Part shown: positions 37,341-46,243 of the stretch, piece after piece
Position numbering within the stretch: the first letter of the stretch is position 1
Layout: every line of letters begins with the position of its first letter
Assembly: GCA_902532195.1 (NCBI GenBank)
Contig: CACAHE010000005.1
Coordinates: 1 to 64,000 of the forward strand
Direction: 5' to 3'
Length of the DNA: 64,000 bases
Origin: an uncultured Pelagibacteraceae bacterium
Lineage (GTDB): Bacteria; Pseudomonadota; Alphaproteobacteria; Pelagibacterales; Pelagibacteraceae
Program-made: the position numbers and the translations under genes
The notes under the pieces: model-generated
What the model was told of the DNA's origin: nothing
What the model saw: the letters and a program-made list of their open reading frames with translations, nothing else
Database searches by the model: none

Positions 37341-38075
37341 ATGGATAAAAAAATAATTAACTCATTTATAAAAAGTAAATATTTTTCTAATAAGCATATA
37401 AATTATTTTGATGTTTATGATCATTTACTAAGTAAATATATAGAAAAAAAATTTACTTTTGTTGAAGTTGGAATATTAAACGGTGGTTCTCTAACGATGT
37501 GGAGAGATTATTTTGGAGATAAAGCTAGAATAATAGGAATAGATTTAAATCCTGAAGTAAAAAAATTCGAAAAAGATGGTTTTGAAATTTTTGTAGGTGA
37601 TCAGTCAGATAAAAATTTTTGGAAAGATTTTTTTAAAAAAGTAGGAAATGTTGATATCGTTTTAGACGACGGTGGTCATACAAATGAACAACAAATTGTA
37701 ACACTAAACGAATGTATTAGGTATATCAACGATCCAGGCATGATAATAGTTGAAGATACGCATGCTAGCTACATGAAAGAATTTAATAACCCAAGCAAAG
37801 AGTCATTTATAAATTTTTCTAAAAATACAATTGATTATATAAATTACAGATTTCCTAATATTGGTGAAAAACACGATCCTTACTTTAGCAGTATTTTTTC
37901 AATAAATTTTTTTGAAAGTATAGTTTGTTATAATATAGATAGTAAACTTTGCAAAAAAAACTTACCAGTTAAAAATCAAGGGATTAATTTTAATCATAAA
38001 GATTTTAGAAAAGGTGACCCAGACAAAAAAAAAAATTTATTAAATGAACTTAAGTCAACACTTAATAAAGAATAA
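37341..38075 (+). CDS. Class I SAM-dependent methyltransferase
   Basis: A 244-residue methyltransferase. SAM-binding motif I is VEVGILNGGS (residues 41-50), followed by IIGIDLN (motif II) and VDIVLDDGGHTNEQQ, a pattern shared with the CmcI/rhamnosyl O-methyltransferase-like type. The start ATG is four bases after the tRNA CCA end, so there is no room for a normal ribosome site outside the tRNA. The stop overlaps the DUF5672 start by one base. The target is unknown; sugar methylation is a reasonable guess from the context. Confidence 0.85.
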   Translation: MDKKIINSFIKSKYFSNKHINYFDVYDHLLSKYIEKKFTFVEVGILNGGSLTMWRDYFGDKARIIGIDLNPEVKKFEKDGFEIFVGDQSDKNFWKDFFKKVGNVDIVLDDGGHTNEQQIVTLNECIRYINDPGMIIVEDTHASYMKEFNNPSKESFINFSKNTIDYINYRFPNIGEKHDPYFSSIFSINFFESIVCYNIDSKLCKKNLPVKNQGINFNHKDFRKGDPDKKKNLLNELKSTLNKE

Positions 38076-38800
38076 TGGAATATAACTGTCAATTATTTTT
38101 AAATAAATACTTAAACAAAACTGTTGATTATAAACAGAATGAAAAAAATAATAATACTATGTTTGTATTTGAAACAAGATTATCTTTAAATTTTATTTCA
38201 GTAATAAAAAATGCAATTGATAAATTGCCAAATTTTAACTTAATGATAGCAAGTACAAAAAATAATCTTGAGAATATTGAAAGTATTTTAGGTATAAAAT
38301 TTTTTAAACTTGAAGTAAATAAACCTAGTATATCTATAAAAGAATATTCAAAAATTCTTATTGATCATAAATTTTGGCAAAAAATACCAGGAGAAAATAT
38401 TTTAATTTTTCAATCGGATACGATTTTTTTGAGATCTATAAGTGATAAAGAAATTAACGAAAAATATTCTAAATATGCAATGATTGGCCCTGTATCTGTG
38501 AATTTTGAAGATAAAGATAAGTTTATTATCAATGGAGGATTTAGTTTAAGAAATAAAAAAAAAATGATTGAATTGTCTAAAAAAAAAATAATTAATTCAG
38601 ATATTGAAGACTGGTTTTTTACTGAACAAATTAGACATAATTATCCAGAAATGTTACCGTCCATTGACGATTGTCATGATTTTGCAATAGAATCTTTTGG
38701 AAATATGTCAAAAGCAAAAGGTCTTCATGGAACAGATAAATTTTATAGATCATTCGAATTTTATAAAGAATTATTTGACACTATAGAAATTTCAGTTTAG
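38075..38800 (+). CDS. DUF5672 domain protein, glycosyltransferase-like
   Basis: A 241-residue protein matching the DUF5672 pattern: ENILIFQSDTIFLR (about residues 108-121) with an acidic residue after a hydrophobic strand, a NGGFSLRNKK segment (about 151-160) and an EDWFFTEQ-like segment later. This layout, DxD-like site plus NGG loop, resembles GT-A type glycosyltransferases. I infer a role in a surface glycan with the adjacent methyltransferase, with which it overlaps by one base. Confidence 0.72.
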   Translation: MEYNCQLFLNKYLNKTVDYKQNEKNNNTMFVFETRLSLNFISVIKNAIDKLPNFNLMIASTKNNLENIESILGIKFFKLEVNKPSISIKEYSKILIDHKFWQKIPGENILIFQSDTIFLRSISDKEINEKYSKYAMIGPVSVNFEDKDKFIINGGFSLRNKKKMIELSKKKIINSDIEDWFFTEQIRHNYPEMLPSIDDCHDFAIESFGNMSKAKGLHGTDKFYRSFEFYKELFDTIEISV

Positions 38801-38809
38801 TTAAAATTT

Positions 38810-39148
38810 ATGATAGAACTTAAAGATAAGAAATGTATACCTTGTGAAGGTGGAATACCTGGATTTGATATATCAGAAATTCATAAATATTTAAAAATGG
38901 TAGATGGATGGGAAGTAAAATCAGATGAAAATAAAATTTATTACCTGATAAAAGAGTATAAATTTAAAAATTTTTTAGAAAGTCAAAAATTTGTAAATAA
39001 AGTAGGTGAGATTGCAGAAATAGAAGGGCATCATCCAGATATATGGTTTGGTTGGGGGTATGCTAAAATAAAAATTTTTACTCATGCAATTAAAGGATTA
39101 CATGAAAGTGATTTTGTTTTAGCAGCAAAAGTAGATGCAATAAATTAA
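38810..39148 (+). CDS. 4a-hydroxytetrahydrobiopterin dehydratase (pterin-4a-carbinolamine dehydratase)
   Basis: A 112-residue small enzyme that dehydrates 4a-hydroxytetrahydropterin for recycling. The family motif GHHPDIWFGWGYAKIKIFTH (about residues 68-87) contains the two catalytic histidines and the later TH. It begins IELKDKKCIPCEGG, a typical opening. No pterin-dependent hydroxylase is in the window. The stop shares TTAA with the convergent purH stop. Confidence 0.93.
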   Translation: MIELKDKKCIPCEGGIPGFDISEIHKYLKMVDGWEVKSDENKIYYLIKEYKFKNFLESQKFVNKVGEIAEIEGHHPDIWFGWGYAKIKIFTHAIKGLHESDFVLAAKVDAIN

Positions 39149-40680
39149 TGCTTAAAGTGTCTAGTTTTTGAAAATACTAATATAGTTCCAGTATCATTAG
39201 CAAATTTTATAATTTTCTTATCATTTATTGATCCTGATGGTTGTATGATCGCCTTAACACCAGACTGTACTAAAGTTTCTATACCATCAACAAAAGGGAA
39301 AAAAGCATCAGATGCAGCAACAACTTCATCCTTAATATTTATGTTTTGAAATTTTTTCATTTTATTTATAGCAACTTCACAACTGTCAAGTCTACTTGTT
39401 TGACCTGATCCAATTCCTATTATTGATTCATTTTGTGCAAGAACTATAGCGTTAGAATTTACAAATCTACAAACATTAAATGCAAATATTAAACTATCAA
39501 ATAATTTTTTAGTTGGTTTTTTTTTAGAAACTATTTGAAAATTTTTTTTTGAAAAAACTTTTGTATCTGCTTCTTGCAACAACATTGAATTAAAATTATG
39601 AGAAATATTAACAAAACTATTTTTATTTATATTTCTAGATTCAATAATCCTTAAGTTTTTTTTCTTTTTTAAGATTTTTAGTGATTTTTTTTCGAATCCT
39701 TTAGCAACAATCACTTCAAAAAATATTTTATTAAATTCCAGTGCAATTTTTTTATTAATTTTAAAGTTAAAAGATACTATTCCTCCGTATGCACTAATTG
39801 GATCACATAGAACTGCTTTTTTAAAACTAAGTAACTTATTTTTTTCAATTGATACTCCACATGGATTTGAATGTTTTATGATTACAGTACCTAAATTTTT
39901 TGGCAAAGATTCACAAATTTTTAATGCAGAAAAAATGTCATTGTAATTATTATAGCTTAATTTTTTTCCACTAATTTGTTTTATTTTTGTTTCATTATTT
40001 GAGTTATATATAGCACCTTTTTGATGAGGATTTTCTCCATATCTTAAATTCTCAAGCAATTTTCCATGAAATATTTTTTTTTCAGTAAATTGATTTTTTG
40101 AAAATTTGTTAAAATAATTTGAAATAACTGAATCATAGTATCCTGTTTCTAAAAAAGCTTCAAAAGATAATTGTTTTCTAAATTTTAATGTTGTTTTTCC
40201 TTTATTTTTTTTTAACTCATTTATTAAACGATTATATTGATTGGGGTTTGAGATAACTGTTACAAAATTATAATTTTTTGCTGCAGCTCTTACCATAGAA
40301 GGTCCACCTACATCAATATTTTCTATTATTTCAGATTGTTTGTTTTTTTTAATAGTTTCTTCAAATGGGTAAAAATTTGATATAACTAAATCTATTTCCA
40401 TAAATTTATTTTTACTGAGTTCTTTAATGTGAGATTTATTATTTCTTTTACTTAGTATTCCACTATAAATTTTCGGATGCAATGTTTTAACTCTACCATT
40501 TAATATTTCTTTCGAATTAGTAAATTTGGAAACTTCTTGGCATTTATATCCTAAGTTTCTTATTTTTTTATAAGTACCACCAGAACTAATTATTTTTACA
40601 TTTAATTCCGTTAACGTGCTTAAAATAAAATTAATATTTTTCTTATCAAATACTGAAATAATTGCTGTTTTAATTTTCAT
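39145..40680 (-). CDS. purH: Bifunctional purine biosynthesis protein PurH
   Basis: A 511-residue enzyme for the last two steps of IMP synthesis. The N-terminal MGS-like IMP cyclohydrolase domain (about 1-140) starts KTAIISVFDKKN and includes the NFYPFEET motif; the AICAR transformylase domain (about 190-511) has IIKHSNPCGVS with the catalytic KH pair and a late PSGSINDKK. The frame extends 24 bases further to 40704, but that ATG lies inside the upstream gene. The ATG at 40680, two bases after that gene's stop, gives the standard start. Confidence 0.97.
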   Translation of the reverse strand: MKIKTAIISVFDKKNINFILSTLTELNVKIISSGGTYKKIRNLGYKCQEVSKFTNSKEILNGRVKTLHPKIYSGILSKRNNKSHIKELSKNKFMEIDLVISNFYPFEETIKKNKQSEIIENIDVGGPSMVRAAAKNYNFVTVISNPNQYNRLINELKKNKGKTTLKFRKQLSFEAFLETGYYDSVISNYFNKFSKNQFTEKKIFHGKLLENLRYGENPHQKGAIYNSNNETKIKQISGKKLSYNNYNDIFSALKICESLPKNLGTVIIKHSNPCGVSIEKNKLLSFKKAVLCDPISAYGGIVSFNFKINKKIALEFNKIFFEVIVAKGFEKKSLKILKKKKNLRIIESRNINKNSFVNISHNFNSMLLQEADTKVFSKKNFQIVSKKKPTKKLFDSLIFAFNVCRFVNSNAIVLAQNESIIGIGSGQTSRLDSCEVAINKMKKFQNINIKDEVVAASDAFFPFVDGIETLVQSGVKAIIQPSGSINDKKIIKFANDTGTILVFSKTRHFKH

Positions 40681-40682
40681 AA

Positions 40683-42311
40683 TTATATCTTTAATATTTC
40701 CCAATTTATTACTTGATCTTCATTAGTAGTTACACCGGTAACAAAAATATTTTGATTTTCGAGATAAGAATTTTTTTTACCAAAAAATAATCCTGTTTCA
40801 ATATCGATAGCACAATCTTTGCAAAAAAATCTCCACCCTGAATTATCTAACTCAATTAGAGCTGAAATTCCATCTTGAGTTTTTGTTACTTTAATTCCTG
40901 GGCTCAAATGAAACCTTATTTCAAAGTTGCTTGATTTAAAATTTCTTTTTTTTATTAATTTATCTTTACCAATAAATTTATTAATTTCAGGAACAAATAC
41001 TATTTCTCTTTCATGAATAACTCCATATTTTTTTTGATATCCATCATGAGCAGCTCTTAAGATCCAATTATTGTTTTCTTTTACTATTTTTTTGTTCAAT
41101 AGTTTGAAGCTATTTTCAATTAAATTATTTCCTTTAGAATCTTTTTTAAAACTACAAACTGAAGTATTATCTAAAATTAATGTTGAATGAGCAGCTGAAG
41201 ATTTTGATATTTTGTTTAATTGATGTTTGGTGTCTTGAAAATATCCAGAATTAGAAATTAATTTTTTTCCATTGTATAAGATTTCAAAAGATAAAACGCC
41301 TGATTGATAACTATTTGAAAATTTTTTTTCAGGAGGAAGACCCATATCCATTGAAATATTTATGTTTTTGTTTTTTAAAATTACATAACCGCCTATTTCT
41401 TGAGCATTATTTTTGAATTTGTATCCATGAGATTTTAAGTAATTATCTAATTCATAATATTCAGTGTCATTATTTCCATTAAATAATGATATTTTTTCAG
41501 ATGTTTGCCATAAAAAATTATAAGCCTGTCCTAAATGAAATATTGTTTCATCAAGATAATCTGGGAGTTCACTTTGCGATTCAATCAAAAATTCTCTTAT
41601 TAATATTAAATATTTTAAATAAAAGATTAGCTGTCTAATGTTTCTTGATTTAGGAAAAAATTCTGAATCTAATGAATATTTAATTATTTTTTTTAAAAGT
41701 ATTAATCCATAATTCAAGAATTTTGGATCATTATATGAGAGTCCAGCTAAAATTATTGCTGAACAACCAATCATTTTATCATCTATTGAATCTGATCTAT
41801 TTATTTCATTAATTAAGTGGTTTATTTGTTTTTTAACTAAAAAATTAAATTTTAATTTATATTCTTTACTACTTTCTTCGTATGTTAGTCTAGAATTAGA
41901 AATCCATGCTATTATTCTTTTTGAAAGAATATCTATTTCCCAGTTTTTAAGATTATAATTTTCATTATTGTCAATCCAATTTAAAATTATTGATTGAATT
42001 ATTTTTTTTGATGATTTTAAATCAACAGTGAATAACCAAAAAAAATTATGTAATTTTATATAATCTTTTTTATTTAAATTTTTATTATTCCAAATTGAAT
42101 TTATATAAAAATCTTCAATTTTTTCTTTTTTTTTATTATAATTTATTAAACATCCCAACAAACTCTGGCTTGGCTTATATTCAAAAGTTGCCTGCTCAAT
42201 TTTTGATATTTTTTTGTTATAAAAAGATGAGTTTAAATAAATTTTTCTTATTTGGTTAAATAGATAGCTTGAAAATTCACTAATAAAATTAAAGGAATTT
42301 TTAAGTACCAT
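40683..42311 (-). CDS. Heparinase II/III family protein
   Basis: A 542-residue protein. The N-terminal half is helical, alpha/alpha-toroid like, and the C-terminal half (about 300-520) has the Heparinase II/III beta-sandwich with the stretch YVILKNKNINISMDMG and AAHSTLILDN (histidine and tyrosine-rich). Family members cut or bind acidic polysaccharides. In alphaproteobacteria this gene commonly lies between rpe and purH and lacks a clear signal peptide, as here, so it may act in the cytoplasm or on a cell-wall product. Two bases lie between it and rpe. Confidence 0.85.
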   Translation of the reverse strand: MVLKNSFNFISEFSSYLFNQIRKIYLNSSFYNKKISKIEQATFEYKPSQSLLGCLINYNKKKEKIEDFYINSIWNNKNLNKKDYIKLHNFFWLFTVDLKSSKKIIQSIILNWIDNNENYNLKNWEIDILSKRIIAWISNSRLTYEESSKEYKLKFNFLVKKQINHLINEINRSDSIDDKMIGCSAIILAGLSYNDPKFLNYGLILLKKIIKYSLDSEFFPKSRNIRQLIFYLKYLILIREFLIESQSELPDYLDETIFHLGQAYNFLWQTSEKISLFNGNNDTEYYELDNYLKSHGYKFKNNAQEIGGYVILKNKNINISMDMGLPPEKKFSNSYQSGVLSFEILYNGKKLISNSGYFQDTKHQLNKISKSSAAHSTLILDNTSVCSFKKDSKGNNLIENSFKLLNKKIVKENNNWILRAAHDGYQKKYGVIHEREIVFVPEINKFIGKDKLIKKRNFKSSNFEIRFHLSPGIKVTKTQDGISALIELDNSGWRFFCKDCAIDIETGLFFGKKNSYLENQNIFVTGVTTNEDQVINWEILKI

Positions 42312-42313
42312 TT

Positions 42314-42973
42314 TTAAATTGTTTTTAAAATTTCTATATTTTTCTTTAAGTTTCCTTTATTTTCTTTAAAAATAGTTGTGCCTGATACAAGAATATTTGC
42401 CCCAGCTTCAATTACTGACTGATAATTTGAAAAATTTATTCCACCATCAACTTCAATATCAAACTTATAACTTTTTTTTTTTTTAATTTCCTTAACTTCT
42501 TTGATCTTACTCAAAACTTCAGGCATAAACTTTTGACCACCAAATCCTGGATATACGCTCATTATAAGAACTAAATCAATTTGATCTAAGTAATCATTAA
42601 TAACTTTTAATTCTGTGTCCGGGTTTAATGATAGACCAACTTTTTTTTTTAATTCTTTTATATGTTTTATAGAACTTGCCAGGTTTGTAGTTGCTTCGGG
42701 ATGAATTGTAATAATATCAGCACCCGCATTAGCAAAATCTTTAATATATTTATGTACAGGCGAAATCATCAAATGAACATCAAAAGGTAATTTTGTATAA
42801 TTTCTTAGTGCTTTAATTACTGGAGGTCCAATTGTTAAATTTGGAACAAAGTGTCCATCCATTACATCTACATGAATTAAATCCGCACCACCCGATTCAA
42901 GTCTTTTTATTTCATTGCCTAGCTGACTAAAATCAGCTGAAAGAATTGAAGGAGATATTTGTATTTTTTTCAT
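42314..42973 (-). CDS. rpe: Ribulose-phosphate 3-epimerase
   Basis: A 219-residue TIM-barrel enzyme that interconverts ribulose 5-phosphate and xylulose 5-phosphate. Metal-binding and catalytic residues are clear in HVDVMDGHFVPN (residues 34-45, with H34, D36), HLMI (about 67-70) and VDGGIN near residue 176. Length and start KKIQISPSILSADF are standard. Leads the rpe-heparinase-purH unit. Confidence 0.97.
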   Translation of the reverse strand: MKKIQISPSILSADFSQLGNEIKRLESGGADLIHVDVMDGHFVPNLTIGPPVIKALRNYTKLPFDVHLMISPVHKYIKDFANAGADIITIHPEATTNLASSIKHIKELKKKVGLSLNPDTELKVINDYLDQIDLVLIMSVYPGFGGQKFMPEVLSKIKEVKEIKKKKSYKFDIEVDGGINFSNYQSVIEAGANILVSGTTIFKENKGNLKKNIEILKTI

Positions 42974-43015
42974 TGATAACTAATTACTAGTATCAATTTT
43001 TGTTTTTTTTTTGAA

Positions 43016-43354
43016 TTAATTTCTACTAAAAAGACGATAAATTTCTGCTGCAATCTCGCTTTCTAATGGAAAAGATAGCATTCCCATCACAGAATACCCC
43101 AATAAATAAGGCATTAAATAAAATCTAAACATATAAAAAAACCAGGCAACATATAAGGGTACTATTGGTCCAATTATGAAGCTTGGAGTAATAAATTTAA
43201 ATAATTTTATGATAGGATTAGTATATTTTACGAAAATTCTCATAAAAAAGAATTCAGAGTCTTCTCTTTGAAAAATATTCATCGCTGAGCGACCTATGAG
43301 AGTCCACATAATGACACCTAAAATATAATCAATAATTAAAATATAAATAGACAT
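43016..43354 (-). CDS. Small membrane protein of unknown function
   Basis: I do not recognise this gene with confidence. It encodes 112 residues with at least three hydrophobic segments (about 4-24, 58-78, 80-95) and a proline/charge-containing middle, ending in a short charged tail. Some features remind of YggT-like proteins, but the fit is weak. It starts 16 bases from a hairpin at the end of the symporter gene, on the same strand, so it may be partly co-expressed with the symporter. Confidence 0.6.
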   Translation of the reverse strand: MSIYILIIDYILGVIMWTLIGRSAMNIFQREDSEFFFMRIFVKYTNPIIKLFKFITPSFIIGPIVPLYVAWFFYMFRFYLMPYLLGYSVMGMLSFPLESEIAAEIYRLFSRN

Positions 43355-43369
43355 TTTGTTTGAAATAAA

Positions 43370-43391
43370 TGGGGGCGAATTAACGCCCCCA
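43370..43391 (-). terminator. Hairpin behind the symporter gene
   Basis: An 8-bp GC-rich stem (TGGGGGCG pairing with CGCCCCCA) closes a six-base loop. On the minus strand it follows the symporter stop by 13 bases. The U tract after it is broken (CATTTATTTC), so termination may be only partial, leaving some read-through into the small membrane protein gene whose ATG begins 16 bases further. Confidence 0.6.
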
Positions 43392-43404
43392 AATAATAAT
43401 TTAT

Positions 43405-45249
43405 TTAGTGTTGTTTACCAAGAATAGTTTTACCACTAGGTATACGAACTTCGTCTACCATTTTTTGAGTAGCACTATCAGGCTCTTTAGTCATTAAACT
43501 AACAACAACCATAACAACTAAACATACAATAGCCCCAGGAATACCAAAACGTAAGTGGTCTATACCTGTTGCATCTACTAACCATTTTTGGTCCATAAAC
43601 TTAGGATAAACGTAGACTAGCCAAGCTGTTCCTGTTGCAAGACCTGCAATCATACCTGCGATTGCTCCTTCTCTAGTTGCTCTCTTCCACCACACTCCGA
43701 GTATTAATGGGAAGAACAGACCAGACATTGCAAAGTCAAAAGCCCAAGCAACTGCACCTAAGATACTAGTGATCCTCATTGATGCAATATATGCTCCAGC
43801 AGCACCGATTACTATTAAAAGTGCTCTTGCAACTAAAAGTCTTTTTCTTACATCTGCTTTTGGATCAATGATTTTGTAGTAAACATCATGTGACAAAGCA
43901 TTAGCGATTGCAAGAATTAGACCATCTGCAGTTGACATCGCAGCAGCCATTCCTCCAGCAGCAACTAGTCCAGAAATAACATAAGGCAGTCCAGCAACTT
44001 CAGGAGTTGATAAAACAACCACGTCACCTCTCATGAACCATTCATTTAATTGAAGAATTCCATCTCCATTAAAGTCTGCTATAAAGGCTTGTTTAACATT
44101 TACCCATTGGTTAACCCACTCTATTGACATTACATCAGCGATTGGTTTTCCAATAATTCCAGTAGCTAGAGTTGGATCCATTAATGATAGCTTAGATAAT
44201 GTAGCTAACATTGGTGCCGAAGTATAAAGTATTGCAATAAAGAACAGTGACCATGCAACTGATTTTCTAGCAGCTTTTACGCTAGGCGTTGTAAAGTATC
44301 TCATTAAAATATGTGGTAAAGAAGCAGTTCCCACCATCATACATAAAGCTAATGAAATAAATTTCCAAGCAGCCATTCCACCATCTGGCACAGCTGAGTG
44401 TGCTACAGCGATAGATTTTAATCCGCCTGGAACACCTGCAGATTTAATATCTGCTGCAGAGTTTTTGACCAAACCAAATTGCGCTTCAAGATCACCTAGT
44501 CTTGCAACTTCATCTCCTAACATTAAATGAGGAAATGGATTGCCCATTTTACTACCGATCCAGAAAATTGGAATTAAGTATGCAATGATCAATACGATGT
44601 ACTGAGCAACTTGCGTCCAAGTAACTGCTCTCATTCCACCTAACATTGAACATAATAAAATACTTATCAATCCAACCCAAACACCTGCTTCAAATGGTAT
44701 ACCAAGTGCTCTAGAAGCAATAGTTCCTGTTGCGTTAATTTGAGCTGTCACATATGTAAAAGAAGCCAAAGATAATACTACCACAGCACAGAACCTTGCA
44801 AGGTTTCCGCCGTATCTAGTTCCAATGAAATCTGGCACAGTGTAACAACCAAACTTTCTTAAATATGGTGCTAGCAATGATGATACTAATACGTAACCAC
44901 CAGTCCATCCAACTAAGAAAGCCATATAAGTATAGCCACCAAAATAAATACCACCTGCCATTGCAACGAACGATGCTCCTGACATCCAGTCAGCAGCAGT
45001 AGCCATTCCGTTAAATACTGTTGGTACTTGTCTTCCAGCGACGTAATACGCATCTACTTGTACAGTTCTAGATAGATATCCAATGAATGCATATATACAA
45101 ACTGTAAAAGCTACAAATAAAATACCTATTGTTTTTGCGGTCATACCTGCTTGTTCAGCAATAGCCATCAATATAATGAATACTATGAACCCGCCTGTAT
45201 ATGTTCCGTAAATTTTAGGTAAGTTTTGTACAAAGTTTCCTTTAAACAT
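43405..45249 (-). CDS. Sodium:solute symporter, large subunit (ActP-like, VC_2705 type)
   Basis: A 614-residue SSS-family transporter with about 13 membrane segments and the family signatures ADWMSGASFV and AAMSTADGLILAIANALSHD, which line the sodium and substrate sites. The pairing with a DUF4212 small subunit (one-base overlap) defines the VC_2705-type two-part symporter, and the acetyl-CoA synthetase gene close by suggests acetate or another small carboxylate as substrate. The coding sequence is clearly more G+C-rich (close to 45% by eye in parts) and less purine-skewed than neighbours, as expected for a highly expressed gene. Confidence 0.93.
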   Translation of the reverse strand: MFKGNFVQNLPKIYGTYTGGFIVFIILMAIAEQAGMTAKTIGILFVAFTVCIYAFIGYLSRTVQVDAYYVAGRQVPTVFNGMATAADWMSGASFVAMAGGIYFGGYTYMAFLVGWTGGYVLVSSLLAPYLRKFGCYTVPDFIGTRYGGNLARFCAVVVLSLASFTYVTAQINATGTIASRALGIPFEAGVWVGLISILLCSMLGGMRAVTWTQVAQYIVLIIAYLIPIFWIGSKMGNPFPHLMLGDEVARLGDLEAQFGLVKNSAADIKSAGVPGGLKSIAVAHSAVPDGGMAAWKFISLALCMMVGTASLPHILMRYFTTPSVKAARKSVAWSLFFIAILYTSAPMLATLSKLSLMDPTLATGIIGKPIADVMSIEWVNQWVNVKQAFIADFNGDGILQLNEWFMRGDVVVLSTPEVAGLPYVISGLVAAGGMAAAMSTADGLILAIANALSHDVYYKIIDPKADVRKRLLVARALLIVIGAAGAYIASMRITSILGAVAWAFDFAMSGLFFPLILGVWWKRATREGAIAGMIAGLATGTAWLVYVYPKFMDQKWLVDATGIDHLRFGIPGAIVCLVVMVVVSLMTKEPDSATQKMVDEVRIPSGKTILGKQH

Positions 45250-45509
45250 TAGTCATCCTCCCCTCGTTCTTGGAAGCCAAACTCTTCATCAATTTTCTCT
45301 TGTTTATTTGCAAACCAGAAAATTAATACAACAAAGGCTATGATAGATCCCTGCGCACACATGTAATACGCTAAAGGATATCCTAAAAAAGATCCTTCGT
45401 TTAAGCTTGAACCAAACATGAAGATTAGATAACCGAAAACAAACCAAATAACTAAGGTTAACACCATTAGTCCTCTGGTTTTTTCCCAGTGTTTTTCTTT
45501 GTTTGACAT
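45249..45509 (-). CDS. DUF4212 symporter small subunit
   Basis: An 86-residue protein with two membrane helices (about residues 13-34 and 49-68) linked by a short loop, matching DUF4212. Known only as the partner of large SSS symporters such as the one directly downstream. A strong GGGAGGG ribosome site lies in front of its ATG. It lies first in the symporter unit, divergent from the hypothetical gene at 45617. Confidence 0.92.
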   Translation of the reverse strand: MSNKEKHWEKTRGLMVLTLVIWFVFGYLIFMFGSSLNEGSFLGYPLAYYMCAQGSIIAFVVLIFWFANKQEKIDEEFGFQERGEDD

Positions 45510-45616
45510 TTTTTTCCCTCCCTATAGGTTAAAAGAAGGAACCATACATGATCGAAAACATATTGGAAGAGTTAAAAAACGCTTATTTATTAAGAAAATA
45601 TTAAATTTATTTGAAT

Positions 45617-46243
45617 ATGGGCATTAAATATAAGCTAAAATTGAAGGATCTAAAACTAAAATATTTAGTCGATTATTTCTCTCCAGTGTTGAAATATTTT
45701 AGACCAAAAAAGAAAATTAATAATTATGAGGATTTAAAACATTTCATTAAAGAAAAATCAGCTTGGGTTAGTCAGGTTACTTTATATGGGTATTTAAAAA
45801 CAAGGATGGGAGCAAAGTATGTATTGATGTTTGAAGATGAAATTTTTTTAGGATCAATCAATAAAGCAAAATGGAATATCTATCTTGTTTCACTTCAGGA
45901 TTTAATATTTTATTCTATATCTTACTTAAAAGATATTAGTAACTTACATGATACTGAAAAAGCAAAAGAAATTTTTTATGATATTTTAAAAGAAGAAAAA
46001 AAAAATAACATACCTCAAGATGTTGTCGAAAGTTCATCAAAAGAATTTGAACAAAGATTTAAAAATATTGATTGGATAAAATATTATAAAGATTTACCTT
46101 TTAATAATAGTGCCATTGCTCTGTACGAGTGGTCACCCATCGCTGAAGAATTAAAAACTTTAGATAAAAAAATTGTTTTAAATTCTATGATATTAAAATG
46201 GGATAATATACAAAAAGAATTTAAAGACTTAATTAACTTTTAA
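45617..46243 (+). CDS. Conserved protein of unknown function
   Basis: A 208-residue soluble, lysine-rich protein. I do not recognise a domain. It has an ordered middle part ([24 protein letters not shown], about residues 54-77, cited only by position in part) and a helical C-terminal half. The frame also opens at a TTG six bases earlier; the ATG at 45617 is more likely. It is divergent from the symporter unit and convergent with acs, sharing TTAA at the stop, so it sits in the middle of the acetate-linked genes. A regulatory or accessory role is only a guess. Confidence 0.7.
   Translation: MGIKYKLKLKDLKLKYLVDYFSPVLKYFRPKKKINNYEDLKHFIKEKSAWVSQVTLYGYLKTRMGAKYVLMFEDEIFLGSINKAKWNIYLVSLQDLIFYSISYLKDISNLHDTEKAKEIFYDILKEEKKNNIPQDVVESSSKEFEQRFKNIDWIKYYKDLPFNNSAIALYEWSPIAEELKTLDKKIVLNSMILKWDNIQKEFKDLINF

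Noticed and set aside
40681..40704. Eight-codon extension of purH to an ATG at 40704
   Set aside because: It lies within the end of the heparinase-family gene, and PurH family proteins start at the later MKIKTAI methionine.
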